From NCBI RefSeq assembly GCF_000981385.1, contig NZ_LATZ01000120.1:186001-250000 (forward strand): a stretch of 64,000 nt of DNA, read 5' to 3'. The stretch comes from Bacillus sp. SA1-12 (GTDB lineage: Bacteria; Bacillota; Bacilli; Bacillales; Bacillaceae). Below the pieces are notes generated by a model that worked only from the letters and a program-made list of their open reading frames with translations, made no database searches and had not been told where the DNA came from. The translations under genes and the position numbers were made by a program. Numbering within the stretch: position 1 is the first letter of the stretch; every line of letters starts with the position of its first letter. Positions 8,191 to 17,095 of the stretch are shown here, piece by piece.

Positions 8191-9309
8191 TTAATAATCT
8201 TCTGCTTTCTCCATGTTCAGTTCTTTTTTGTATTTCATTCTTAATTTTATCAGTCTTATAATGTTCAGCGTAACCGCCTTTAACACGGCATAAGTCGGGA
8301 CAGCTAAAATCATCCCGATAATTCCTCCAAAGCTTCCTGCACCGATCAATAATAAAATAATCGTCAGCGGATGGGTGTTTAATCGTTTACCAATAATAAG
8401 AGGAGAGAGAAAATTCCCATCAATTTGCTGGACAACGAGTACGACAAGGGCTGCCAGTAACGCCTTCGTCGGAGACTCAAGCAAAGCTATAATGACAGCA
8501 GGTGCTGCACCAATAAACGGTCCTAAATATGGAATAATGTTCGCAACAGCCACGACAATTCCGAGTACTAAAGCATAATCCAGACCAATAATTGTATAAC
8601 CGATGAAACATCCTAAACCAACCGCAAGCGACACGATGAGCTGGCCCTGGATATAGGCTGATAACGTTTCATTTAAATCCTGAAAAATTTTAATTCCCTC
8701 ACGACGATAAGCGGTAGGCAGGATTTTTACTGCGGTGGAAGGCAGCTTATGACCATCCTTTAGCATATAAAATAATATGAATGGGACCGTAATAATTGTT
8801 AACGTAATATCTGTCACAACGCCTAAAATCTTTGTAAAGCTGGCGGTAATATTTTCAGGCAAGCTTGTAGCATAGCCTGATAAATTTGCTTCAATTTGTT
8901 CAAATGATACATATTCCTGTTCCATAAGCCATTTAAATCCAGGTGATTGCCACATATTTAAAATAAACTCGGTTATTTCTTCAACGTATGTAGGGAAATT
9001 TTCAATCAAATCGGTAGCCTGTTCTGAGAGAATCGGACCGATAAAAGCAATAAGTGCAGAAATAACGCCGATAAACACGATATATGGAATTAATATGGCT
9101 AAAGTTCTCGGCACATTTCCTCTTTCAAGCAACTTAACTAATGGAGCAAAAATAAAATACAAAATCCCAGCAATTAAAATCGGAAAGAATAGAGTTGAAG
9201 CAAAAACAATAATCGGTTCAAACAAAAAGGATACCTTTGTACCAACATAAATAATTAAGAGCAGCAATAAAATCTGTAATGTCCAAAAATGAATCTTAGA
9301 TTTAAACAC
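8191..9309 (-). CDS. yueF: AI-2E/PerM-family transporter (YueF)
   Basis: Polytopic membrane protein of the AI-2 exporter (PerM/YueF) family, 372 aa, with about eight helices. Typical features are the conserved central segment PFILFYMLKDG (about 178-188) and the C-terminal EIxDG-like PxxxGxxLxxHP portion, seen here as GNFLSPLIIGKRLNTHPLTI. I start it at the GTG at 9309 because CAGGAGGAAAAATT stands directly before it; the open frame continues to 9369 without a ribosome binding site. In family members characterised elsewhere the substrate is a signal molecule or Na+; here it is unknown. Confidence 0.86.
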   Translation of the reverse strand: MFKSKIHFWTLQILLLLLIIYVGTKVSFLFEPIIVFASTLFFPILIAGILYFIFAPLVKLLERGNVPRTLAILIPYIVFIGVISALIAFIGPILSEQATDLIENFPTYVEEITEFILNMWQSPGFKWLMEQEYVSFEQIEANLSGYATSLPENITASFTKILGVVTDITLTIITVPFILFYMLKDGHKLPSTAVKILPTAYRREGIKIFQDLNETLSAYIQGQLIVSLAVGLGCFIGYTIIGLDYALVLGIVVAVANIIPYLGPFIGAAPAVIIALLESPTKALLAALVVLVVQQIDGNFLSPLIIGKRLNTHPLTIILLLIGAGSFGGIIGMILAVPTYAVLKAVTLNIIRLIKLRMKYKKELNMEKAEDY

Positions 9310-9502
9310 AATTTTTCCTCCTGTTTCGTTAGAACCTCTTGTTCTAGACAAAATGGCTAGAGCAGGCATTGAATTAATTATGTATACGAACGGCTTTGAT
9401 AAAGGGTTTCAAAAATGACTTACTATCTATTACAAATGTACAATATTTATCTTAGGTTTACCAATAATGTCCTAAATTCTTTAACCATTTTCTTCATTAA
9501 AA

Positions 9503-9533
9503 TCAAAAAAGCAGTTAGACTTAAATCTAACCA
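9503..9533 (-). terminator. Terminator of the CorC/CNNM gene
   Basis: On the minus strand GTTAGA-TTTAAG-TCTAAC is followed by TGCTTTTTTG. Confidence 0.82.
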
Positions 9534-9552
9534 CTTCTCCAATTACATAAAC

Positions 9553-10890
9553 CTATTCCTCAACTTCGAGCAGCTTTACCGTTTCCAGCTCAGGTATTTT
9601 TTGAATTTCAACTGAGCGGATGAGATGACCTTCCATATCAAGAATATGAAACTCAAAGCCATTGTAAGTCAGCTTATCTCCTTGTTTACTCTCAATATTT
9701 TGGGTAAGTATCCAACCGCCGAGTGTATCAATATCTTCATCATCTATATCTAAACCTAGTATGTTATTAATCTCGGAAATAAGCACTTTTCCATCAATAA
9801 TAAAATGCAATTCACCGCGCTTTTGAATGTCTGGAACCTCATCCTGGTCAAATTCATCTCGGATATCGCCGACAATCTCTTCGATGATATCCTCTACTGT
9901 CACAAGACCAGCTGTACCACCATATTCATCCACTAATATTGCCATATGCACACGTTCTTTTTGCATTTTAATTAATAAGTCATGAATCGGAATGGATTCA
10001 ATCACTTGAATCACGGGACGAATGTATTTTTCTATCGTAGTTGCGTTTCTTTTTTCGGGTATTAAATAATATAAATCGGTAAAAATTTCTTTGAGGTTGA
10101 CCATGCCGATGATATGGTCCTTATCCCCATTAACAACAGGATAGCGTGTGAATTTTTCGTTCCTCATGATTTCTAAGTTTTCATTAAATGTTTTTTCAAC
10201 TGATGTTGTTACGATTTCTGTTCGCGGCACCATAATTTCCTTTGCGATTCGCTCGTCAAATTCAAAAATTCGGTTTACATATTTAAATTCGGATTGATTG
10301 ATCTCACCGCTTTTGTAACTTTCAGAAAGAATAATACGCAATTCCTCTTCTGAGTGGGCTAATTCATGTTCGGAGGCAGGTTTTAGACCAAATAACCGAA
10401 CAAGCAAATTGGCTGAACCATTTAATATCCAAATAAATGGGAACATCACCTTGTAAAATAAGATAAGCGGTCTTGCAAAGGCCAATGTAATAAATTCCGC
10501 CTTCTGAATTGCCACTGTTTTAGGAGCAAGCTCACCAATAACAACATGTAAAAATGTAATTGCAAAAAAGGCAATAGCAAATGTTAAAAGGTGGACAATC
10601 GACTCATTTAAATGCAAGGTCTCAAAAAGCGGATGCAGCAATCTTTCTACTGTGGGTTCTCCGAGCCAGCCCAGCCCTAATGCAGTTATGGTTATTCCCA
10701 GCTGACATGCTGATAAATAGCCATCAAGATTAGAAGTTACTTTTTTCGCAGAAATTGCGGAAGTGCTACCTTCTGCTATAAGTTGATCCAGCCGAGAGCT
10801 TCTTAATTTAACGATCGCAAATTCCGAAGCTACGAAAAATGCCGTTATTGCTATTAAAATCGCAACAATTACCAGGTTAACAATATCCAA
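9553..10890 (-). CDS. CNNM/CorC (HlyC) family transporter with CBS pair
   Basis: Membrane transporter-like protein of the DUF21/CNNM family linked to Mg2+ or other divalent cation movement, 445 aa. Order: DUF21 membrane domain (residues 1-195; ITAFFVASEFAIVKLRSSRL, VIGELAPKTVAIQ), a CBS pair (about 210-335; PRTEIV, RYPVV, VDEYGGTAGLVTVEDIIEEI), then the CorC_HlyC domain (350-435). The start is TTG (10890) with no Shine-Dalgarno sequence; a stop codon lies only nine codons upstream in frame, so it cannot start much earlier. The structured leader just before it probably controls expression. It corresponds in position to yugS beside yugP in B. subtilis. Confidence 0.88.
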   Translation of the reverse strand: MDIVNLVIVAILIAITAFFVASEFAIVKLRSSRLDQLIAEGSTSAISAKKVTSNLDGYLSACQLGITITALGLGWLGEPTVERLLHPLFETLHLNESIVHLLTFAIAFFAITFLHVVIGELAPKTVAIQKAEFITLAFARPLILFYKVMFPFIWILNGSANLLVRLFGLKPASEHELAHSEEELRIILSESYKSGEINQSEFKYVNRIFEFDERIAKEIMVPRTEIVTTSVEKTFNENLEIMRNEKFTRYPVVNGDKDHIIGMVNLKEIFTDLYYLIPEKRNATTIEKYIRPVIQVIESIPIHDLLIKMQKERVHMAILVDEYGGTAGLVTVEDIIEEIVGDIRDEFDQDEVPDIQKRGELHFIIDGKVLISEINNILGLDIDDEDIDTLGGWILTQNIESKQGDKLTYNGFEFHILDMEGHLIRSVEIQKIPELETVKLLEVEE

Positions 10891-11060
10891 AATAAGGGAC
10901 TGGCCATAAAGCGTGATTTATCGGGACTTTACTGGCAGTTATCACTCCACTTATCTTCTTAGTTTTTTTGAACCTCGAAGTCTGGATTCTACTGCCAGTG
11001 TAAGTTTTGAAAAATGATAAACACCATCTTTTAAGCTTGGACAGTCCCCGTCACCTCCTA
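10891..11060 (-). ncRNA. Candidate cis-regulatory leader RNA of the CorC gene
   Basis: Between yugP and corC the minus strand can fold into nested long-range helices. An outer GGGACTG (plus 11041-11049) pairs with CAGTCCC (10896-10902 area, directly before the TTG start). An inner perfect 9-base ACTGGCAGT pairs with ACTGCCAGT (10991-10999 with 10931-10939). A second copy of the right-arm sequence (AAAGTCCC) could compete for the outer pairing. The start codon lacks a ribosome binding site. This looks like a metal-responsive switch, but I recognise no known class (not yybP-ykoY or M-box). Confidence 0.45.
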
Positions 11061-11084
11061 GGAAATGAAATTTTTTCTCTCAGG

Positions 11085-11768
11085 TTATTCTTCCTCTCCT
11101 TGGAAGAAAATCATAACAAACTTTAATAATTCAAAGAGAGCCATTAATGCTCCTGCCACATATGTTAAAGCAGCGGCACCTAACACTTTATTAACACCAT
11201 GTTCTTCATTATTACGGATAATTCCTTCTGCTACCATCAATTTTTTTGCACGGGAGCTTGCATTAAATTCAACCGGCAGAGTGATTAACTGAAATGCTAC
11301 CGCGAATGAGAAGAGAATAATCCCAAGACCGATCAAATTTAGGGAACTTAGAAAAATTCCGCCGATCAGTAAAAATGGCGCAATTCCTGATGTAAGATTA
11401 ACGACTGGAAACATTTTATGTCTTAATACTAACGCGCCGTATGCTTGTTGATGCTGAATCGCATGTCCTACCTCATGTGCTGCCACAGAAACAGATGAGA
11501 TGGAATGGCCATAGTATACAGGCTCTGATAGACGAACAACACGCTTGATCGGGTCATAATGGTCTGTTAGTGTCCCTCTGACAGGCTCAACCGGAACTTG
11601 ATAAAGTCCGTTGCGGTCAAGGATTTGCCTTGCCACCTCAGCACCTGTTTTGTGAGAGGATACAGCTACTTTAGACCACTTATTAAAATTGCCCTTCACT
11701 TTAAACTGTGCCCAAATTGATAAGCCTAATGCTGCAAAAATTAAAAAATCCATTGGATGGAAAAACAT
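11085..11768 (-). CDS. yugP: YugP, membrane zinc metallopeptidase
   Basis: Putative neutral zinc peptidase of the Zn_peptidase_2 family, 227 aa. The active-site motif HEVGHAIQH is at about residues 112-120, after SSVSVAA. There is an N-terminal membrane helix, two or three central helices (VNLTSGIAPFLLIGGIFL, IGLGIILFSFAVAFQL), the conserved LPVEFNASSRAKK, and a C-terminal helix. ATG follows AGGAGAAAAGG. As in B. subtilis it sits upstream of the CorC-type gene; the leader RNA separates them. Substrate unknown. Confidence 0.88.
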   Translation of the reverse strand: MFFHPMDFLIFAALGLSIWAQFKVKGNFNKWSKVAVSSHKTGAEVARQILDRNGLYQVPVEPVRGTLTDHYDPIKRVVRLSEPVYYGHSISSVSVAAHEVGHAIQHQQAYGALVLRHKMFPVVNLTSGIAPFLLIGGIFLSSLNLIGLGIILFSFAVAFQLITLPVEFNASSRAKKLMVAEGIIRNNEEHGVNKVLGAAALTYVAGALMALFELLKFVMIFFQGEEE

Positions 11769-11887
11769 CCTTTTCTCCTCCTCAAAAAATGAAAGTCTTA
11801 TTGTAAAGTTGCTGTTTTTGCAAAAAAATAACCTAAACTAAAATTACCTATGCTTATTTTGACCCATCGTACGTTGTAATAGACTCT

Positions 11888-12319
11888 TTAAAACTGTTGT
11901 AAAAGAAACAAAAGCGATTGCATAAGAGCCCTGCTTTGCGGGGTAATCTGCTTTGAAACCTTCTGTTGAGAATCCTCGTTTAAACGATTGAAAATTGGTT
12001 TTAATTCGTTAATTTCAATCTCAAGCTGCTTCATATGGGCGGCCAAAATTTCCGCCTGTTTTAAGCATTTATCCTGCTGTTGGCCCGATTGCTTTCCCGA
12101 GCGTTTTAGCTCAAGTCGTTCTTTTATATCATGTAAGCTCATATTCAATTCTTTACAGAATTCAATAAAACGAATATCTTCAACCGATTGTTCAGAATAT
12201 AATCTGTAGTTTGAGGCTGAAGTCGATTCTACCTGCAGCAGCCCTATCTGGGTATAATAATCAATTGTTCGTTTTGAAACATTTGCCTTTTTTGCTAATT
12301 CACCAATTTTATACAACAA
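11888..12319 (-). CDS. MerR-family transcriptional regulator
   Basis: 143 aa. The N-terminal winged helix-turn-helix is typical of MerR (YKIGELAKKANVSKRTIDYYTQIGLL, residues 3-28, then NYRLYSEQSVEDIRFIEFCKELNMSLHDIK), followed by a coiled-coil dimerisation helix and a Gln-rich tail (SGKQSGQQQDKCLKQAEIL). No metal-site cysteine pattern beyond one Cys is evident, so the effector is unknown. The start codon is TTG and lies about 10 bases after a TATAAT, so the message may be almost leaderless. It is monocistronic. Confidence 0.85.
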   Translation of the reverse strand: MLYKIGELAKKANVSKRTIDYYTQIGLLQVESTSASNYRLYSEQSVEDIRFIEFCKELNMSLHDIKERLELKRSGKQSGQQQDKCLKQAEILAAHMKQLEIEINELKPIFNRLNEDSQQKVSKQITPQSRALMQSLLFLLQQF

Positions 12320-12325
12320 AACCCC

Positions 12326-12354
12326 ATTATATCACCTCGTACTACTAGTAATAC
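12326..12354 (-). promoter_or_regulatory. MerR gene promoter with palindromic operator
   Basis: Minus-strand TATAAT (12326-12331) is preceded by the near-perfect palindrome GTATTACTAGTAGTAC (12339-12354), where MerR-type regulators bind between the promoter elements. This suggests autoregulation. No clear -35 hexamer. Confidence 0.5.
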
Positions 12355-12442
12355 CTTAATCTTATCGTTTTGAAACTGTACAGTCAAACGTTATGGTTTA
12401 TACATTCATTTCACCCGAATTTAATCCTATGTATATAAAGAA

Positions 12443-12481
12443 ATGGTAAAACTTGCTCTAATAATAAGCCTGTTTTACCAT
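12443..12481 (-). terminator. Terminator of yueE
   Basis: Stem ATGGTAAAAC / GTTTTACCAT, followed on the minus strand by TTCTTTATAT. Confidence 0.65.
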
Positions 12482-12493
12482 GAACTATTTATT

Positions 12494-13024
12494 TTATACT
12501 GTTTTTCGATATTCCGTTAATAACTGCTCTATTTCCTGATCCAAGCGTTCAACCCTTTTCAATGCTTCCTCTTCGCTGATTTTCCGGTAATGATGTTTTC
12601 CAAGAGGTTCCTCATCCATTTCATCAGCCATACGGACAATCTGCTGTAGTGACGTTTTCTTCATTGAGTTTTCTGGTAGATAAGAATCTGTATGCAATAA
12701 TACAGCTAAAGCGATCTCCTTAGCATATTGCCGATCCTCGCCAAGACGGATGAGAAGCTTGTGAGCACGCTCCGCTCCCTTAATCGCATGAATGTCATTT
12801 TTCTTATATTCTTCATAATCCCATTTTCCATTGGTATACCATTCATAATGACCAATATCATGAAGCAAGCCTGCTTTTGCTGCGATATCTGGATTCACTC
12901 CATGCTTAATGGCGAGTTGAACAGCATATTGGGCAACCGTTATAGCATGCAAAACACCAGAACGATTTAAATATTTTTGTGCAATAGGATGGATAAATAT
13001 ATCCATGATTCTTACTCGTCGCAT
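12494..13024 (-). CDS. yueE: YueE, HD-domain phosphohydrolase
   Basis: HD-superfamily protein of 176 aa. The metal-binding signature is clear: H(25)AITVAQYAV, then GLLHDIGHYEW with the HD pair at about residues 53-54, a downstream His in AVLLHTDSY and Asp in VRMADEMDE. It is probably a phosphohydrolase acting on a nucleotide or similar phosphoester; the substrate is unknown. I choose ATG at 13024, six bases after AAAGGAGG; the ATG at 13030 overlaps that site. Position relative to yueF and yueD matches B. subtilis. Confidence 0.84.
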   Translation of the reverse strand: MRRVRIMDIFIHPIAQKYLNRSGVLHAITVAQYAVQLAIKHGVNPDIAAKAGLLHDIGHYEWYTNGKWDYEEYKKNDIHAIKGAERAHKLLIRLGEDRQYAKEIALAVLLHTDSYLPENSMKKTSLQQIVRMADEMDEEPLGKHHYRKISEEEALKRVERLDQEIEQLLTEYRKTV

Positions 13025-13079
13025 GGTCATCCTCCTTTTGTTAAATATTCAGACTAATGTAACATATCTAGACTGCATC

Positions 13080-13240
13080 TTCAAGAGCAATAGCACAAGC
13101 GCCTTGATCAGCTCAGGGCAAATAAGACGATTTAGAATAGAAGGCTCTATTTGCCTTCTATTCTAATTTGGCAAGACACGGGAGGGGCTATGAGCTGGAG
13201 CTGGAAATCGAAGCGCTTATCCAAATTATAGAATTTTATT
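13080..13240. repeat. Copy of a Bacillaceae-type intergenic dispersed repeat
   Basis: On the minus strand the block contains TCCAGCTCCAGC...TAGCCCCTCC and AAGGCGCTTGTGCT, pieces I recognise from imperfect intergenic repeats common in Bacillus-type genomes. A strong inverted repeat TAGAATAGAAGGC / GCCTTCTATTCTA (13133-13165) sits in the middle. No ORF. Assignment is by pattern memory only. Confidence 0.45.
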
Positions 13241-13365
13241 ATTTTCAAAACCACTAGATAGGCAGGTTTTCTCTCAATTTTAAAGTATTTTAATTATATA
13301 TATGTAAGATATGCATGAATGGAACAACTTTTCGATTAGCAAGGGCGAAAATGCGGCAAAATAAA

Positions 13366-13408
13366 GAGACTGTCTCAGGAAGGATCAGACCTTTTTTGAG
13401 ACAGCCTC
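13366..13408 (-). terminator. Terminator of the orphan sensor kinase gene
   Basis: Minus strand stem GAGGCTGTCTCA / TGAGACAGTCTC followed by TTTATTTT; overlaps the last codon. Confidence 0.82.
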
Positions 13409-14726
13409 AAGATTTCATTGGAATTGTAATGACAAAGATTGTGGAATTTCTATTTGAATCAACCTCAATTGTTCCTCCATATCGTTCAACTACATGTTTG
13501 ACAATACTTAAACCGTCGCCTCTTGGAACACCTTTTCTCTCTTCTTTTGTTGAAAATCCCACCTTGAATATTTCCTTTTTTATCTCATTTGGAATCCTTG
13601 GACCAATGTTTTCAACCTTGAAGAAGTATAGAGATGGGACTGCTTTGACTTCAATACTAATGAACCGTTCAGCCTCTGGCAGCATCATCGTTGCGTCAAA
13701 TGCATTATCAATCAAGTTTGACAAAATCTTTATGATGTCAATTGATTTCATTTTGTGAAAAGAATCTTCATCGACTAACAAGTGCATATCTACCTTATCA
13801 TTTTGCGCCCTAACCCACTTGGACTGTAATAAAATATAAAGTGCCGGATGATTTACTTTTTGCGGCAATTCCATAGATTCGACTTCTTTCGTTAAAGAAT
13901 TGACATACTCATATGCCATGTCTTCTCGTTTTAGCTTTAATAAACCTTGTATAACTTGAATATGGTTAATAAAATCATGACGAATCGACCGCATTGTCTG
14001 AAGCATCGATTGATATTCTCCCTGGTAAGTTTCTTCTGCATCACCTACTTGTGAGGTCACATCACGCCGCAGCCATAACTGATAAGCTAGAAAAATACTA
14101 AATGTAAAAAGCACAAACAATCCGCTAAATAGAAAAAAAGGAAAACTACTTTTAATCACGTTATCTACTAAATTGTTTGCTGTTCCAGCATATTCTTCTA
14201 TAACAAGTGATCCAATACATTCTCCGCTGTTGTTTAAAATAGGGACTCCAGCCAGGACATATGTCCTTTTTTTGTGGTCGTTTACCCTGATCGAAAATGG
14301 CTGATTTTCTGTAAATTCCCTCTTAAGTTCTTTCAAAAAATTACTGTACTCTCCTCCATTTGACATAGAAATGGCGGCTGAAATACTATCTGCAACCAGC
14401 TTAGGTTGATTGTTTTCAGCAGCCTTTAGGATATATACCTCTTTTGTTCCCATATCATGTTTTGCCTTTCGCAAATTCTCTTCAAGCCTTTGATGTTTGT
14501 CCGGAGAATTCTCGTCTTTTAAATAGGCCTCATATGTATGTACATTAAATTGATTCAGCACAGCTCTAGCATTTGAAATTCCTTGGTTTTCAATTGTTAA
14601 TTCAATCGTTTTACGTGTGCTAGCATAGGTTACATACAAATTTATGGAAGATAATAAAACAATGAGCAAAATTGTTACGGAGATGATGACTGCAACCTTT
14701 TTTTGTTTTATACGATTAATATTCAG
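13407..14726 (-). CDS. Orphan sensor histidine kinase with SpoOB-type H-box
   Basis: Membrane sensor kinase of about 440 aa, CitA/DcuS-like in layout. N-terminal membrane helix (VAVIISVTILLIVLLSSINL), extracellular sensor domain (about 50-195), second helix (FPFFLFSGLFVLFTFSIFLA), SPOB_a H-box MRSIRHDFINHIQVIQGLL, then a GHKL ATPase (NLIDNAFDA, GDGLSIVKHVVERYGG). No response regulator is adjacent. The start is unclear: the first standard start is a TTG at 14669 inside the first helix with no ribosome binding site, while AGAGGTGG stands just before CTG (14726) and ATT (14720) codons that would restore the basic N-terminus. Confidence 0.82.
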   Translation of the reverse strand: MNINRIKQKKVAVIISVTILLIVLLSSINLYVTYASTRKTIELTIENQGISNARAVLNQFNVHTYEAYLKDENSPDKHQRLEENLRKAKHDMGTKEVYILKAAENNQPKLVADSISAAISMSNGGEYSNFLKELKREFTENQPFSIRVNDHKKRTYVLAGVPILNNSGECIGSLVIEEYAGTANNLVDNVIKSSFPFFLFSGLFVLFTFSIFLAYQLWLRRDVTSQVGDAEETYQGEYQSMLQTMRSIRHDFINHIQVIQGLLKLKREDMAYEYVNSLTKEVESMELPQKVNHPALYILLQSKWVRAQNDKVDMHLLVDEDSFHKMKSIDIIKILSNLIDNAFDATMMLPEAERFISIEVKAVPSLYFFKVENIGPRIPNEIKKEIFKVGFSTKEERKGVPRGDGLSIVKHVVERYGGTIEVDSNRNSTIFVITIPMKS

Positions 14727-14941
14727 CCACCTCTAAACTGTTTACTATATAAAGGAAAATGATGGCACATTTCCTTTAAGCCACTTGCTAAAGACCTAAA
14801 AAATGAGTAGGAAAGTTTTCATAAGGTCAGCGTGGTACATCCTCCTCATTTTCTTCATAAAATATTATTGCATCAGTTGACAATTTTTGCGAATCTTTTT
14901 TTACAATACAATTGATTATTTACAAATAATTTCATAATGCC

Positions 14942-15694
14942 CTAAACATATTCCTTTATATCGTAAATCCGTCCATTTTCAATTGAACCTGAAAGAAGCT
15001 GTATTAACACTTTTGCAACAAAGCCCGGAGACCGTAACATCCCTTTTTCATGGTAGTCTTTAAACTGCTCAATCGATGAAAAGTTTTCTTTTCCCGCAGA
15101 ACGTATCGTCCCTTGCATCTGTGTATCCATGATACCTGGTGAAAAAGCAATGGCAATCACCTTATTACCACGCTCACCTTGTTCGACACCGATTGTTTTT
15201 GTAAACATATTTAATCCTGCCTTTGTACTGCAATAAGCACTCCAACCAGATGTCGGCCGATTTGCAGCACCTGAAGTAATATTAACAATGATCGCTTCAC
15301 ATGGTAATTCCTTCGTTTTCTTTATAAAAAACTCACATAACAGCATTGGCGCAAGTAAATTGAGCTGAACATTTGCGATCATCTCATTCTCCTCTGCATC
15401 GCCAACATATTTGATCGGCTCGACCATTCCTGCATTATTAATTAATGTAATTTTAGCTGCCCTGAGGTCATCAATTCTTTCAAACACATCTTCCATGACA
15501 TTACTTATTTGAGCCACATTCGTTAAATCACATTCAATAAAGTGAAGTGTTGCTTGGTTTTCTAATGCTGCTTCCTCAAGAAAGTAATTTCTTGTTCTAG
15601 CTAAGTAGAAAATAGTATTGTCCTTTATTAACAATTTACTTCCTACAGCTTCCCCTAATCCACGAGATGCACCAGTTATAATGTAATAATTCAT
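14942..15694 (-). CDS. yueD: YueD-like short-chain dehydrogenase (benzil reductase type)
   Basis: NAD(P)H-dependent classical SDR of about 250 aa, related to sepiapterin/benzil reductase. Cofactor motif TGASRGLGEAVG (residues about 6-17), NNAGM (about 87-91), catalytic Ser in VNITSGA and the YxxxK motif (SAYCSTKAG). B. subtilis YueD reduces benzil stereoselectively; the physiological substrate is not known. The ATG at 15694 is chosen because AAGGGATG lies six bases upstream. The gene is divergent from adeR. In B. subtilis the yuk secretion genes lie between these two; here they are about 170 bases apart. Confidence 0.84.
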   Translation of the reverse strand: MNYYIITGASRGLGEAVGSKLLIKDNTIFYLARTRNYFLEEAALENQATLHFIECDLTNVAQISNVMEDVFERIDDLRAAKITLINNAGMVEPIKYVGDAEENEMIANVQLNLLAPMLLCEFFIKKTKELPCEAIIVNITSGAANRPTSGWSAYCSTKAGLNMFTKTIGVEQGERGNKVIAIAFSPGIMDTQMQGTIRSAGKENFSSIEQFKDYHEKGMLRSPGFVAKVLIQLLSGSIENGRIYDIKEYV

Positions 15695-15862
15695 TTTTTT
15701 CATCCCTTCATTTGGTGAATTTTTTAGCCGCTCATGCATGATTCACTAGTCATTTTTCCATAGCTTTTATTGAAAAGCAAGAATGACAAGCGATAAAATA
15801 ATAGCATAGGTAATCATGTACATGAGACCTATCCTCATCTATAAGAGAAAAGTAGGGATATA

Positions 15863-17095
15863 ATGAATGAGCATTCAAAAAATCCATTTCACTATCATTT
15901 TGAAAGATTAGAAGATGTTGCAGACAGAATAAGCGAGGTTTTGCAATGTCCAATTACAATAGAAGATGTTAACCATAGATTACTAGCCTATAGTACACAT
16001 GATGAATCCACAGACCAAGCCCGAATTTCAACGATTATCCGGCGGCGCGTTCCCGAGAAGGTCATCAATAGCTTATGGAAGGATGGGACAATCCCAAAGC
16101 TGTTAAGCACAGATGAGCCAATTCGGGTAGGTCAGATCGATGAGGTTGGATTAGGAAACCGAATTGCGATTTCAATTTGGAAAAACAATGAAGTGCTAGG
16201 TTTTATTTGGGCGCTGGAAATTGAAAAGCATCTTGGGGAGAACGAGCTCCACCTTTTAAAAAAGGCTGCACAGGCAGTTAAAAACAAATTATTACATTTG
16301 CAAATAGGAAAAACGAAAAAAGCGGAGCGGAACCAAGAGTTTTTTTGGAAGCTATTAACCGGACATATTTCAACAGAAAAAGAGATTCGTGAAGGCTTTC
16401 ATGAGTTAAACTTGAGACTGCCTGCTATTTTTTCCGTGGTCGTCTTTAAGTTCCCGCATGAGATAAACAGCGCAACAGAAAGAAAGCTTTCCTATTTATT
16501 ACAAACAACACAGCAGGCTAATATCGTCCTTGATACCATTGATTATGATGAGCTGATTATTTTATTATCGGCTAAAAACAATGCACCTTTATCAGACATT
16601 AAACTGTTTACCCGCTCTCTTATACGACAGCTTAATGAACGTTATATAATCAATGATGTTATGGCAAGCATTGGGGGTATTTATTCTCAGCCTGGTCTAA
16701 TTGAAAAAAGCTATAAAGAAGCTTTAGCAGTACAGAGAATTAAAAAACGATTTCCGTTCGAAACAAACGAATTATCATGCTTTTCAGAATTAGGAATCTA
16801 TCAGTATCTAGATCTCTTATACGAACAACGTAAACAACAAGGATACACAAATTACTCCTTACAAAAATTAAAGGACTATGATAAACAGCACAAAACCAAT
16901 TTGGTGCAAACACTAGAGGTCTTTTTAGACCATGACAGCCAGGTCCATGATGTATCCAAAGCGTTAAATATCCATGTGAATACGTTAACTTACCGGTTAA
17001 AAAGAATTGCTGAAATTGCGGAGTTAAACCTGAGAAACCAAAATCAAAAAATGACCATTTACCTCGATTTAAAGCTCGATCGCATGTCTTTGTGA
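15863..17095 (+). CDS. adeR: AdeR, PucR/CdaR-type activator of ald
   Basis: Transcriptional activator of alanine dehydrogenase expression in response to alanine. 410 aa: N-terminal sensory region, a central GGDEF-like CdaR/PucR segment (about 160-290), and a C-terminal PucR helix-turn-helix (VSKALNIHVNTLTYRLKRIAEI, about 373-394). Called adeR because it lies directly upstream of ald on the same strand, as in B. subtilis. The start ATG has a weak ribosome binding site (GTAGGGA). The stop codon falls inside an 18-base palindrome that may be its operator for ald. Confidence 0.85.
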   Translation: MNEHSKNPFHYHFERLEDVADRISEVLQCPITIEDVNHRLLAYSTHDESTDQARISTIIRRRVPEKVINSLWKDGTIPKLLSTDEPIRVGQIDEVGLGNRIAISIWKNNEVLGFIWALEIEKHLGENELHLLKKAAQAVKNKLLHLQIGKTKKAERNQEFFWKLLTGHISTEKEIREGFHELNLRLPAIFSVVVFKFPHEINSATERKLSYLLQTTQQANIVLDTIDYDELIILLSAKNNAPLSDIKLFTRSLIRQLNERYIINDVMASIGGIYSQPGLIEKSYKEALAVQRIKKRFPFETNELSCFSELGIYQYLDLLYEQRKQQGYTNYSLQKLKDYDKQHKTNLVQTLEVFLDHDSQVHDVSKALNIHVNTLTYRLKRIAEIAELNLRNQNQKMTIYLDLKLDRMSL

